Shown here piece after piece: positions 33,970 through 42,805 of a stretch of 64,000 nt of DNA (its first letter is position 1; every line of letters begins with the position of its first letter). A program made the position numbers and the translations under genes. This DNA comes from Streptomyces sp. NBC_00286 (GTDB lineage: Bacteria > Actinomycetota > Actinomycetes > Streptomycetales > Streptomycetaceae): positions 6,229,001 to 6,293,000 of the forward strand of contig NZ_CP108054.1 in the NCBI RefSeq assembly GCF_036173125.1, read 5' to 3'. Under the pieces are notes generated by a model. That model was not told where the DNA came from. It saw only the letters and a program-made list of their open reading frames with translations, and made no database searches.

Positions 33970-36236
33970 GTTCCTTCCCGTTCCGGGGAGTTCAGTTCCA
34001 GCGACAGAAATCCGGTTCCGGCCTTCGCCCGCACCGTCCGTCCGCCGGCCGACAGTCCCCACGGCGCCGCGGGATCGCTGGACGAGGCCCGCAGCGTGTC
34101 CCCCTCGCGTACGACCGTGAACATCACGCCGTCCACCGGCACCGTGACCTGCGCGCCGCGTTCCAGGCCGTACGTGTGCAGGGTGACCCCGTCCGCGTAC
34201 GGATAGTCGGCCCGGTCCTCGACGGCCCCGACCGGAATCACCGCACCTGGCCTGACCAGCAGCGGAACGCTCGAGAAGCCGTGTTTCTCGCGCACCCAGC
34301 GCGGCCCGGTCACCGTCTGCCCGCTCAGGAAGTGGGTCCAGGTGCCCTCGGGGACGTAGTACGACACGTCTCCCTCGTCGGAGAACACGGGCGCGACCAG
34401 CAGATCGGGCCCGAGCATGTACTGCCGCTCCAAGTGCGCGCACCCGGGATCGTCCGGGAACTCCAGGACCATCGCCCGCATCATCGGCACCCCTTCCGCG
34501 TGGGCGGCGCGGGCAGCCTCGTACAGATACGGCATGAGGCGGAGCTTGAGCCTGGTGAACAGGCGCAGCACGTCGACGGCTTCCTCGTCGAACAGCCACG
34601 GCACGCGGTACGACGACGAGCCGTGCAGCCGACTGTGCGAGGACAGCAGGCCGAAGGCGATCCACCGTTTGAAGAGCGCGGGCGTCGGCGTGCCCTCGAA
34701 GCCGCCGATGTCGTGGCTCCAGTAGCCGAAGCCGGACAGGCCGAGGGAGAGTCCGCCGCGCAGCGACTCCGCCATCGACTCGTACGTCGCCTCGCAGTCG
34801 CCGCCCCAGTGGACCGGGAACTTCTGGCTGCCGGCCGTCGCCGACCGGGCGAAGACCACCGCTTCCCCCTCCCCACGGTGCTTGCGCAGCACGTCGAAGA
34901 CGGTGCGGTTGTAGAGGTACGTGTAGTAGTTGTGCATCCGCTCCGGGTCGCCGCCGTCCGCGTACGCCACGTCGAGCGGGACCCGTTCGCCGAAGTCGGT
35001 CTTGAAGCAGTCGACGCCCTGTGCGAGCAGTGCCTCCAGTTTCGAGGCGTACCAGTCGCGGGCGGCCGGGCTCGTGAAGTCGACCAGCGCCATGCCTGGC
35101 TGCCACAGGTCCCACTGCCAGACGCTGCCGTCCGGTTTCTTCAGGAGATGCCCGAGGGCCCGCCCCTCCGCGAACAGCGGGGAGCGCTGCGCGATGTACG
35201 GGTTGATCCATACGGAGATGTGCAGTCCGCGTTCCTTCAGCCGCTTCAGCATCCCCTCCGGGTCGGGGAAGACCCGCGGATCCCACTGGAAGTCGCACCA
35301 GTTGAACTCGCGCATCCAGAAGCAGTCGAAGTGGAAGACGGATAGGGGGAGTTCGCGCTCCTCCATGCCCTCGATGAAGGAGGTGACCGTCTCCTCGTCG
35401 TAGGAGGTGGTGAAGGACGTGGACAGCCACAGGCCGAACGACCAGGCGGGCGGAAGAGCCGGACGGCCGGTGAGTGCCGTGTACTTGCGGAGGATGTCCT
35501 TGGGTGTCGGCCCGTAGATGACGTAGTACGTCAACTGCTGTGTCTCGGAGCTGAATTGGACCCGTGACACCGTCTCGGAGCCGACCTCGAACGACACCCG
35601 CCCCGGATGGTCGACGAACACGCCGTAGCCCGCGTCCGTCAGATAGAACGGGACGTTCTTGTACGCCTGCTCCGTGGCCGTGCCGCCGTCGGCGTTCCAC
35701 ATGTCGACGACCTGGCCGTTCTTGACCAGGGGCCCGAAGCGCTCGCCGAGCCCGAAGACATGCGTGCCCACCCCGAGGTTCAGCTGCTCCCGCAGATAGT
35801 GACCGTCCTCAGCGTCCCGCATGATGCCCATGCCCTTGCGGCCGCTGCTGGTGAGCGTGCGGCCGTCCGCGAGGAAGTCGATGTGCCAGGGTCCCCCGCG
35901 GGAGACCTTGACGGAGAGGGCGCCCGAGGTGAGGGTCGCGTACTCGTCGTCGTACGAGGCCGTCGCCGGAACCTCCTCTTTGTTCACCTCGAACTCGGGG
36001 CCGCGCGGCTCCTCGCCCTCGAAGTGCGTGAACGTCACGCCGATGACATCGGGCATCGGCGCATGCGCGCTGATCGTCACGACCGGTCCCTTCAGCAGGT
36101 CGCCGCGGTGGCGGATGGGCTGGGTCGGCGCGTGGATCTCCAACGTGCCGTGTTCGGCGGTGACATCGAGGACCTCGACCGGATGGGCCGCGGTCACGCC
36201 TTCGCGCAGCAGCCAGTAGCCGTCGCTGAACTTCAC
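33963..36236 (-). CDS. GH31 alpha-xylosidase (YicI-like)
   Basis: Cytoplasmic retaining glycoside hydrolase of family 31, 757 residues, matching YicI in architecture and length. The start motif is VKFSDGYWLLREGV. The (beta/alpha)8 barrel has the nucleophile aspartate in CFKTDFGERVP and the acid/base aspartate in VHWGGDCEATYES. Also present are HFDCFWMREFNWCDF, which gives alpha-xyloside preference in YicI, and RLHGSSSYRVPW. It would release xylose from imported isoprimeverose or xyloglucan fragments. GTG 36236 was chosen because AAGGGG lies seven bases upstream and it matches the YicI N terminus. It lacks a signal peptide, consistent with uptake by the adjacent ABC importer. It overlaps the LacI gene. 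Confidence 0.93.
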   Translation of the reverse strand: MKFSDGYWLLREGVTAAHPVEVLDVTAEHGTLEIHAPTQPIRHRGDLLKGPVVTISAHAPMPDVIGVTFTHFEGEEPRGPEFEVNKEEVPATASYDDEYATLTSGALSVKVSRGGPWHIDFLADGRTLTSSGRKGMGIMRDAEDGHYLREQLNLGVGTHVFGLGERFGPLVKNGQVVDMWNADGGTATEQAYKNVPFYLTDAGYGVFVDHPGRVSFEVGSETVSRVQFSSETQQLTYYVIYGPTPKDILRKYTALTGRPALPPAWSFGLWLSTSFTTSYDEETVTSFIEGMEERELPLSVFHFDCFWMREFNWCDFQWDPRVFPDPEGMLKRLKERGLHISVWINPYIAQRSPLFAEGRALGHLLKKPDGSVWQWDLWQPGMALVDFTSPAARDWYASKLEALLAQGVDCFKTDFGERVPLDVAYADGGDPERMHNYYTYLYNRTVFDVLRKHRGEGEAVVFARSATAGSQKFPVHWGGDCEATYESMAESLRGGLSLGLSGFGYWSHDIGGFEGTPTPALFKRWIAFGLLSSHSRLHGSSSYRVPWLFDEEAVDVLRLFTRLKLRLMPYLYEAARAAHAEGVPMMRAMVLEFPDDPGCAHLERQYMLGPDLLVAPVFSDEGDVSYYVPEGTWTHFLSGQTVTGPRWVREKHGFSSVPLLVRPGAVIPVGAVEDRADYPYADGVTLHTYGLERGAQVTVPVDGVMFTVVREGDTLRASSSDPAAPWGLSAGGRTVRAKAGTGFLSLELNSPEREGTW

Positions 36237-36258
36237 CGGCACACCCCTTAGTTGACGG

Positions 36259-37083
36259 TCATTTGACGGCACCCGCGGCGATGCCGCGGGTGAGCGTCCG
36301 CTGGAAGAGGAGGAAGAAGACGATGGCGGGCAGTACGCCGAGGAGGGCCGCCGCGTTCGTCATGGTGGCGTCCATCAGGCGCTGGCCCTGGAGGACACCG
36401 AGCGCGACCGACACCGTCTGGTTGTCGTTGGAGATCAGCATGACCAGCGGCAGCAGGAACTCGTTCCAGGTCCAGATGAAGAAGAGGACGAGCAGTACAC
36501 CGATGGTCGGGCGGCTGACGGGGACCACGATCCGCCACAGCACCTGCCACTTGTTCGCCCCGTCGATCCGGGCGGCCTCGATGATCTCGCGCGGGAACTG
36601 CCCGAGAATCGACGACAGCAGATACGTACCGAAGGCCGCCTGGATCACCGTGAAGACGATGATCACGCTCAGCCGGGTGTCGTAGATGCCGGCTTCCTTG
36701 CTCAGGTAGTAGATCGGGTAGACCAGCGCCTCCTGCGGCAGCATGTTCGCCAGCACGAAGAAGGCCAGCACCCAGGTACGGCCCTTGATCCGGCCGATGC
36801 CGATCGCGTACGCGTTGAGGACGGAAAGGACGGCGGCCCCTACGGCCACACTCCCGCTGATCAGGACCGAGTTGACGAGCTTCTGCCCGAAGTCGACGCG
36901 CTCCCAGAAGTCCTTCAGGCCGTCGAGGTAGAGGCCTTCGGGGAGGCTGAGGGGGCCGTTCGCCGAGTACTCGGCCGGGGATTTCACCGCGTTGACCGCG
37001 ACGATGAGGAACGGCAGCACCATGAAGGCGGCGGCGATGACGAGGGCGACGAGGACGGGATAGCGGCGTATGACTGTCGTCAT
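36259..37083 (-). CDS. Sugar ABC transporter permease (MalG type), xyloside importer
   Basis: 274-residue CUT1 permease with six helices beginning at LVALVIAAAFMVLPFLIVAV. The EAA loop is EAARIDGANKWQVLWRIVVP near residue 185 and the tail RTLTRGIAAGAVK is typical. The ATG overlaps the stop of the upstream permease (ATGA), indicating translational coupling. It passes alpha-xylosides into the cell for the downstream GH31 enzyme. No ATPase is encoded nearby, so a shared ATPase such as MsiK is expected. Confidence 0.93.
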   Translation of the reverse strand: MTTVIRRYPVLVALVIAAAFMVLPFLIVAVNAVKSPAEYSANGPLSLPEGLYLDGLKDFWERVDFGQKLVNSVLISGSVAVGAAVLSVLNAYAIGIGRIKGRTWVLAFFVLANMLPQEALVYPIYYLSKEAGIYDTRLSVIIVFTVIQAAFGTYLLSSILGQFPREIIEAARIDGANKWQVLWRIVVPVSRPTIGVLLVLFFIWTWNEFLLPLVMLISNDNQTVSVALGVLQGQRLMDATMTNAAALLGVLPAIVFFLLFQRTLTRGIAAGAVK

Positions 37084-38045
37084 CTGATGAGCCCTTCCTC
37101 GGCGTCCTCCGCGCGGGTCTGGAGCTTGAGGCCGATCAGGGCCAGCGCCAGGATGATCACGGTCAGTACGGTCGAGATCGCGGCGCCATAGCCGACCTGT
37201 GTCTTCTCGAAGAACGTGGTGAAGGAGAAGTACGAGGGCACATTGGTCGCCCCGCCGGGCCCGCCCTTGGTGAGCACGTACACCGCGCCGAACACCTTGA
37301 GCGCGGCGATCGTGCACCAGAGCAGAACCACGTAGATCTCGGGGCGGATCTGCGGCAGCGTGATGTGCCAGAACCGCCGCCACCATCCCGCGCCGTCCAG
37401 CTCGGCGGCCTCGTACAACTGCGGGTCCACGCGCTGGAGTCCGGACATGAAGACGACCAGCGGGAAGCCGATCTGCACCCAGACCATGACGCCCATGACG
37501 CTGTAGAGCGCGAAGTCGGGGTCACCGAGCCAGTCCTGCTGGAGGCTTTCGAGACCGATGGCCTTCAGCAGCTCGTTCAGCGAACCGTTCTCCGGCGCCA
37601 GGATCCAGCTCCATACGATGCCCGCGACCGCGATCGGCAGCACCTGCGGGAGGTAGAAGCAGGCGCGCAGTACGGCGGCCGTCCGCGTCCCGAAGTGCTT
37701 GCCGACGTAGTCGAACAGGGCGGCGGCGAGGACGAGTCCGATGACCGTCGGTACGGCCGCCATGGCGACGACCATGAAGAGGCTGTGCCGGAAGGAGGCC
37801 CAGAACTCGCTGTCGTCCATCAGCTCGCGGTAGTTGGCGAGCCCGGACCACTCCGGGGAGCCCACGCCCTGCCAGTCGGTGAAGCTCACGCCCGTGTTCA
37901 TCAGGAACGGCACGACGACGACCGCGAGGAAGGCGAGCGCTCCGGGGAGCAGGAAGAGGGCGTACGAGTCACGGGGGCGGCGCGGGGGCCTGGGGCCGGA
38001 GTCCTTTTCGACGACCCGCCCGCCCCGTTCGACGGTCACCGTCAT
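37080..38045 (-). CDS. Sugar ABC transporter permease (MalF type), xyloside importer
   Basis: 321-residue CUT1 permease. A short cytoplasmic N terminus rich in Arg/Pro precedes helix ALFLLPGALAFLAVVVVPFL. The EAA loop is EAAELDGAGWWRRFWHITLP near residue 225, and KVFGAVYVLTKGGPGGATNV is the usual late motif. Unlike the MalF-type subunit at 12056, it has no large extracytoplasmic insert. The ATG overlaps the stop of the binding-protein gene by four bases. Confidence 0.93.
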   Translation of the reverse strand: MTVTVERGGRVVEKDSGPRPPRRPRDSYALFLLPGALAFLAVVVVPFLMNTGVSFTDWQGVGSPEWSGLANYRELMDDSEFWASFRHSLFMVVAMAAVPTVIGLVLAAALFDYVGKHFGTRTAAVLRACFYLPQVLPIAVAGIVWSWILAPENGSLNELLKAIGLESLQQDWLGDPDFALYSVMGVMVWVQIGFPLVVFMSGLQRVDPQLYEAAELDGAGWWRRFWHITLPQIRPEIYVVLLWCTIAALKVFGAVYVLTKGGPGGATNVPSYFSFTTFFEKTQVGYGAAISTVLTVIILALALIGLKLQTRAEDAEEGLIR

Positions 38046-39337
38046 TGCTTCGGTACGGCCTTGTCGTACGCCTCCTGAAGTGCCGTCAGGTAGTCGTCCG
38101 GCGACCCGCTGCCCGTGATCAGCTTCTGTGTCTCGGAGACGAGGACGTCGTAGAAGCCGGGGACGGGCCAGTCGGGATAGAAGGCCAGGCCGTCCCTCTC
38201 CGACAGGGTGTTGAAGTCGCCGATCAGCTTCTTGGCCTTCGGGTCCGTGATGGCCGACGCGTCGGCGGCGACCGGTACGCCGCCCTTGTTGCCCAGCAGG
38301 TTCTGGATCTCCTCCGACATGGTGATGTCGATGAAGTCGTACGCGAGTTCCTTGTTCTTGGCGCCCTTGGGTACGACCCAGAGGTTGCCGCCGGAGCCGA
38401 GGGTCAGGTCCGACTCGGGCCACAGGAACGTGCCCCAGTCGAATTTGTTCTCCTCGGCGAAGCGGCCGTACCACCAGCTGCCGGAGAACAGGATGGGGTG
38501 CTCGCCGGAGATGAAGGCCGTGCCCGCGTCCTCCGCCTTCGTGCCGCTGGACTTCTTGCTGATGTAGCCCTTCTTCACCCAGTCGGCGAAGGTCTCCGCG
38601 CCGTACGTCCAGGCCTCGTCGTGGAAGTCCGTCTTGCCCTTGTAGAGCTCGTACTTGTCGACCCAGGCGCGGTCGGCCTTGGTAAGCGCGAGCTGGTAGA
38701 GGTACTGGTGGGCCACGTACTCGGCGCCGGCGTTGGCGAGCGGGGTGATGCCCTCGTCGACGAACTTGTCCATGGCGGCGGTGAGTTCGGCGAGGGTGGT
38801 GGGCTCCGCGATGCCGTGCTTCTTGAAGAGGTCCTTGTTGTAGAAGACCATCGTGTACTCGGCGTAGTTGGGGATCCCGTACCAGTTGCCGGAACCCATC
38901 ACGCCCTCGGCGCTGTACTGGCTGGTGGTGCGCACGCCGGAGCTGAGCTTCTTGTCCCAGCCGCGCTTGGTGGCTTCGCCGGTGAGGTCGGTGAGGAGGC
39001 CCTGCTTGGAGAGGAGGCCGGCCGTGGCGTTGCCCTTGTTGTACTCCATGAGGTCGGGGGCGTCGTCGGAGTTGAGGACCATGGGGGCGGTCTTCTGGAT
39101 CTGCTCGAAGCCCTTCTCCTCGAACTTCACCTTGACGCCCGGATGCGTCTTCTCGAACTCCTTGATGGCCTCGTTCCAGGCCACGCCCATGGCGCTGTTC
39201 GGCGCTTCGTAGTGCCACAGTCTGAGGGTCTTCCCGTCGGACGACCCGCTGTCCGAGTCGCCGCAGGAGGCCAGGAGCAGGGCTCCGCTCAGGGCTGCCG
39301 CGGCTGCCGCCGTCTTACGCCTTCGTGCCGATAACAC
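38042..39337 (-). CDS. Sugar-binding lipoprotein of the xyloside importer
   Basis: First gene of the LacI-controlled operon: a family 1 solute-binding lipoprotein of 431 residues. The signal peptide AAAAAALSGALLLASCGD has the lipobox LASC. The body shows TLRLWHYEAPNSAMGVAW, FEKTHPGVKVKF and DAPDLMEYNKGNAT, normal for CUT1 oligosaccharide binders. GTG 39337 has GGAGG seven bases upstream. From the downstream alpha-xylosidase, the ligand is probably isoprimeverose or another alpha-xylosyl oligosaccharide from plant xyloglucan. Two palindromic operators lie about 85-125 bases upstream. Confidence 0.92.
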   Translation of the reverse strand: MLSARRRKTAAAAAALSGALLLASCGDSDSGSSDGKTLRLWHYEAPNSAMGVAWNEAIKEFEKTHPGVKVKFEEKGFEQIQKTAPMVLNSDDAPDLMEYNKGNATAGLLSKQGLLTDLTGEATKRGWDKKLSSGVRTTSQYSAEGVMGSGNWYGIPNYAEYTMVFYNKDLFKKHGIAEPTTLAELTAAMDKFVDEGITPLANAGAEYVAHQYLYQLALTKADRAWVDKYELYKGKTDFHDEAWTYGAETFADWVKKGYISKKSSGTKAEDAGTAFISGEHPILFSGSWWYGRFAEENKFDWGTFLWPESDLTLGSGGNLWVVPKGAKNKELAYDFIDITMSEEIQNLLGNKGGVPVAADASAITDPKAKKLIGDFNTLSERDGLAFYPDWPVPGFYDVLVSETQKLITGSGSPDDYLTALQEAYDKAVPKQ

Positions 39338-39714
39338 CCAGTGCCTCCAGGGGAGTTGGATGGCTCACTGATCTGGTCCTGATCCGGTCCTGATCCGGTC
39401 CGGTGGGCATCACGCAGCGGTCGTCGAATCGATTCGATGCGTGATGTCGAAGCGCTTCGACGGGGCAAGGTATGTGGGGGCTCGGGGCGCGTCAATGGGT
39501 GGGTCTGGATTAGGGTGAAGTGGAGGTGGGGGTTTCGGTCGTGCGGGGTCGGCTGGTCTCCGGTGAACGGCGGCTCAACGGATCTCAAACTTCTGTGCCG
39601 TGGGCAACTAAGTGGTGGGCCTGGGGGGTCGTAGGTGGTTGTTGGGGCTTTTTGAAGCCCGACTGACCTCAACTGACCACAACTGACCACGACTTGCCTC
39701 ACGGAGGCCATGAA
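39338..39714. other. Divergent regulatory spacer with period-10 repeats
   Basis: Holds the two LacI-type palindromes (39424-39461) for the minus-strand operon. At 39661-39700, just before the RTX gene, are decamer repeats AACTGACCTC/AACTGACCAC (GACTGACCTC, AACTGACCAC twice, then GACTTGCCTC). One turn of helix per unit suggests a protein-binding array. No gene is seen. Confidence 0.5.
39424..39461. promoter_or_regulatory. Twin palindromic LacI operators
   Basis: Two perfect palindromes: TCGAATCGATTCGA at 39424-39437 and GTCGAAGCGCTTCGAC at 39446-39461. Both have TCGAA...TTCGA half-sites and a central CG or GC step, as LacI/GalR operators do. Their centres are 23 bp apart, about two helical turns. 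They precede the binding-protein gene whose operon ends with a LacI gene. Confidence 0.78.
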
Positions 39715-40572
39715 ATGTTGCGTTCTCACCTCGTCAGCCGCCGCGTGTTACGTACCGCCACGACGCTGACACTGGCGCTCGGTGCCGGGCTGGCTCTGCC
39801 GACCGCCCTGGCCACCACGGCCGGTGCCGCGACGCCGGCGGCCACCGCCGTAGTCAACTTCGACCGTGAGGTCTCCTATACGGCCGCCGCCGGCCAGACC
39901 AACCAGGTGACCGTCACCGAGTCGCGCACCGGCGCAGAGCAACTCACGTTCGTCATCGATGACAGCGTCCCGATCGAGGCGGGCACCGGCTGCGCCCATC
40001 CGGACAGCGCGGACGACACCAAGGTCTCCTGCACGGTTGTCATGCTGGACAGCCAGAGCCCGTACAACGCCCTGCTGATGGACCTCGGCGACAGCGACGA
40101 TGTCGTCAGCTACCACAACAACAGCGACCAGGCCTTCTACACCAACGACATCGAGCTGGGCGCCGGCAACGACGAGCTGACCGACTTCGGCAGCGTCGAC
40201 GCCAACTTCGTCTCGGGCGGGGCGGGCGACGACACCATCACGGTGCTCGAGAACGGGGTTGCCTTCGGGGACGAGGGCAACGACACGATCTACGCAAATG
40301 GCGACCGCGCGATCGCCGCCGGTGGCGCGGGCAACGACCTGCTCCGGGGCGCCGGGGGCGACCAGACCCTGCAGGGCGACGACGGCCACGACAAGATGTA
40401 CGGCGGGGACGACGGCGACCATATGGAGGGTGGCCGGGGCAACGATGTCATGTACGGGGAGGGCGGCCCTGACTTCATGTGGGGCAACTCCGGCGACGAC
40501 GAGCTGTACGGGGGCGCCGACACGGACACGCTCTCCGGGGGCCCGGGCAACAACATCGTCGTGCAGGACTGA
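39715..40572 (+). CDS. Secreted calcium-binding RTX-repeat protein
   Basis: 285-residue exported protein. A signal peptide (residues 1 to about 38, ending TTAGAATPA) is followed by a domain of about 100 residues (VVNFDREVSYTAAAGQTNQV to the DSDDVVSYHNN region) with two cysteines. The second half is a run of RTX nonapeptides, GGAGDDTIT, GDEGNDTIY, GGAGNDLLR, GGDDGDHME, GGRGNDVMY and similar, which fold into a calcium-filled beta-roll. The ATG at 39715 has GGAGG seven bases upstream. It is exported by the signal peptide rather than type I secretion, so calcium outside the cell would fold it. No catalytic domain is visible; it may be structural or adhesive. Confidence 0.87.
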   Translation: MLRSHLVSRRVLRTATTLTLALGAGLALPTALATTAGAATPAATAVVNFDREVSYTAAAGQTNQVTVTESRTGAEQLTFVIDDSVPIEAGTGCAHPDSADDTKVSCTVVMLDSQSPYNALLMDLGDSDDVVSYHNNSDQAFYTNDIELGAGNDELTDFGSVDANFVSGGAGDDTITVLENGVAFGDEGNDTIYANGDRAIAAGGAGNDLLRGAGGDQTLQGDDGHDKMYGGDDGDHMEGGRGNDVMYGEGGPDFMWGNSGDDELYGGADTDTLSGGPGNNIVVQD

Positions 40573-40590
40573 CGCTTCTCGTTGACGTGG

Positions 40591-40758
40591 GGACCGCCCG
40601 CTTCTTTGCCAGTGTCGTGCTTCCACGGCCCGAGTAAAGGGCGCTTCGCTGCGCTTCGCTGCGCTTCGCTGCGCTACGCGTCGGCTGGCGCCGATCGGCC
40701 TTCGGCCGACCCTTGACACGGGCCGCGCAAGCACGGGTGAGAAGCGAGCGGGCGGTCC
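40591..40758. repeat. Long-range inverted repeat enclosing CTTCGCTGCG tandem repeats
   Basis: GGACCGCCCGCTTCT at 40591-40605 is complementary, apart from a four-base bulge, to the sequence at 40740-40758. Between them CTTCGCTGCG is repeated three times from about 40644 and a CGGCCTTCGGCCG hairpin lies near 40695-40710. This may act as a terminator-like structure for the RTX gene. Confidence 0.65.
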
Positions 40759-41060
40759 GGAAGAGTGGGGGTCCACCGGGTGCAGCTGCGCTGAGGTGGC
40801 GTGGTCGGTGGACCCTCGGCTCGCGGGCGCGAACGCGTCTCGCCGGCACGCCGGGTGGGTTTGGCGGCTCGCGGTGAGTGGGGTGGGTTTGGCGGTTTTC
40901 GGTCGTTCGCGGCTTAGGTCGGTGGGGCGGGGCGCGCCGCTGGGACGGGTGCCGTTTCGGGGTGCGCGGTCCCAGAAGGGACGCCGCGAGGGGCGCGCGC
41001 GTCCACGGATGCGGAGTGCACCAGGTGCCCAAGGGGGAGGTAGGGGGAGGCAGTTCAGCG

Positions 41061-41092
41061 AATGTGACACCTTGACCCCAAAGTGTCACATT
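41061..41092. promoter_or_regulatory. Inverted repeat upstream of the P450 gene
   Basis: Perfect 10-bp arms AATGTGACAC and GTGTCACATT separated by 12 bases (CTTGACCCCAAA). The dyad contains TTGACC, a possible -35 element, and sits 115 bases before the P450 start. TGTGA/TCACA half-sites resemble CRP/FNR or GntR-type operators, but the spacing is longer than usual. Confidence 0.6.
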
Positions 41093-41206
41093 TCGCTGCC
41101 AGTTACCCGGGGGTGAGGTCCACTCGCCAGAGGGCTTCCTCAACTGGCCTTGTGCGCAAGACTATTGGGGTTCGGACGTGCGTACGACCATGGAAGGCGG
41201 CGGATC

Positions 41207-42619
41207 ATGGCGACCGTGATCGCGAGCGTGCAGGCGCCGATCGTGGCGGGAACGCCACTGTTCGGGTCGATGAGCGAGCTGTTGAACGATCCGCTGGCGG
41301 CGTATCTGCGGGCGCGGAGCCGGTACGGCGACGTGGTGCGCTTCCGCGCCGGGCCGCCGGGGCTGCGGCGGAACCTCTACGCGGTGTTCTCGGCCGAGGG
41401 CGCGCAGCAGGTTCTGGCGACGCAGGCCGCCGACTTCCGCAAGGACAACGTCGTCTACGAGGAGCTGCGGGAGTCCATCGGCAACGGGTTGCTCACCAGC
41501 CAGGACGACACCTACCTCCGCCAGCGCCGCCTCATCCAGCCGCTGTTCACCCGCCGCCGGGTGGACGGCTACGCGCACCAGGTCGCCGACGAGGCGGCGG
41601 CCGTGGCCGAGGCCTGGCGCGAGGCGCCCGGTGGAGCGCTTGAACTGGTCGGTGAAATGCGCCGGTTCGCACTCCGCATGGTCGGCCGGATCCTGTTCGG
41701 GACGGACGGGGAGAAGGCGTCAGAGGTAATCGAGCGCACGATGCCCCTGCTCCAGGAGTACTCACTGAAGCGGGGTATGGCACCCGTCAAGCCGCCTCGT
41801 ACGTGGCCCACGCCCGCCAACCGCCGCGCCGGGCGCCACCAGGCCGAACTGTTCGCGCTCTGCGACACCATCATCGAGAGCCGCCGCGGCGGACCGGGCG
41901 ATGCTTCGCAGGACGACACCGGGGGCGACGGCACCGAAGACCTCGTGACCCTCCTCGTCCGTGCCGAGAACGCCGAAGACGGCAGCCTCGACGCCGCCGA
42001 ACTCCGCGAACAGGTGCTGATCTTCCTGTTGGCCGGCCACGAGACCACGGCCACCGCGCTCGCCTTCGCCCTGCACCTCCTCGCCCGCCACCCCGAGCAG
42101 CAGAAGCGCGTACGGGACGAGGTGGACCGCGTGCTCGGCGGCCCCGGCGGGCGGGCGCCCACGGCGGCGGACATGGCGGAGCTGCCGTATCTGACGATGG
42201 TGCTGAAGGAAGCGATGCGGCTGTATCCGTCCGCGCCCGTCATCGGCCGCCGCGCGGTCGCCGACGCGGTGATCGACGGCGTACGCATACCGGCCGGCGC
42301 CGACATCCTGGTCAGCCCATGGGTCACCCACCGCCACCCCGACTACTGGCCCGACCCGGAGCGCTTCGACCCCGAGCGCTTCACCCCGGAGGCGGAGGCG
42401 GGCCGCCCGCGCTACGCCTGGTTCCCGTTCGGGGGCGGACCACGCGCCTGCATCGGACAGCACCTGTCGATGCTGGAGTCGGTGCTGGGGCTCGCGGTAC
42501 TCCTCCAGGCCTACGAGTTCGAGGCCACGGACACCGGAGAGGTGCCGCTCGGCGCGGCAGTCACCCTGATACCCAAGGCCCCCGTCCGCTGCCGGATCAC
42601 ACCCCGCTCGAGGCCTTAG
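41207..42619 (+). CDS. Cytochrome P450
   Basis: Heme-thiolate monooxygenase of 470 residues. Key motifs are the I-helix oxygen-activation site LLAGHETTATAL (about residue 285), K-helix ExxR in KEAMRLYP, the PERF-type motif in FDPERFTPE, and the heme-binding loop FPFGGGPRACIGQ, whose cysteine is the axial ligand. The length and the GG/AGHETT pattern resemble class II-like bacterial P450s related to CYP4/CYP102 heme domains rather than the short (about 400 residue) streptomycete type. No ferredoxin or reductase is encoded beside it. The ATG at 41207 was chosen over an upstream frame to 41150. Its substrate is unknown, and no biosynthetic genes accompany it. Confidence 0.92.
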   Translation: MATVIASVQAPIVAGTPLFGSMSELLNDPLAAYLRARSRYGDVVRFRAGPPGLRRNLYAVFSAEGAQQVLATQAADFRKDNVVYEELRESIGNGLLTSQDDTYLRQRRLIQPLFTRRRVDGYAHQVADEAAAVAEAWREAPGGALELVGEMRRFALRMVGRILFGTDGEKASEVIERTMPLLQEYSLKRGMAPVKPPRTWPTPANRRAGRHQAELFALCDTIIESRRGGPGDASQDDTGGDGTEDLVTLLVRAENAEDGSLDAAELREQVLIFLLAGHETTATALAFALHLLARHPEQQKRVRDEVDRVLGGPGGRAPTAADMAELPYLTMVLKEAMRLYPSAPVIGRRAVADAVIDGVRIPAGADILVSPWVTHRHPDYWPDPERFDPERFTPEAEAGRPRYAWFPFGGGPRACIGQHLSMLESVLGLAVLLQAYEFEATDTGEVPLGAAVTLIPKAPVRCRITPRSRP

Positions 42620-42805
42620 CGGATTCCGCGGAACCGTGCCCTCGCCGACGGCGCCGCGAAACCCGCGGCCATCAGCGTCGAGAGCCCCTGACTCGCGAAC
42701 GGCCACGAGCCGGCCGACCGCGACCGCGTCACCCGGTCTCCCGCCGACGGGAGGCGCAGATCCAGACGGTGGCGGGCCGCCGGCTGTCCTGGGCGGCCAC
42801 GCAGT

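Larger units (their letters stand above)
40573..41206. other. Long spacer with repeats and inverted repeats before the P450 gene
   Basis: 634 bases without a convincing gene. It contains the repeat-bearing long inverted structure at 40591-40758 and the 10-bp-arm inverted repeat at 41061-41092. The sequence between, 40760-41040, is GC-rich with no coding features I can support. Confidence 0.5.

Noticed and set aside
33970..35700. Extension of the LacI protein
   Set aside because: It lies antisense-frame to the alpha-xylosidase on the same strand; the helix-turn-helix starts at the ATG at 33969.
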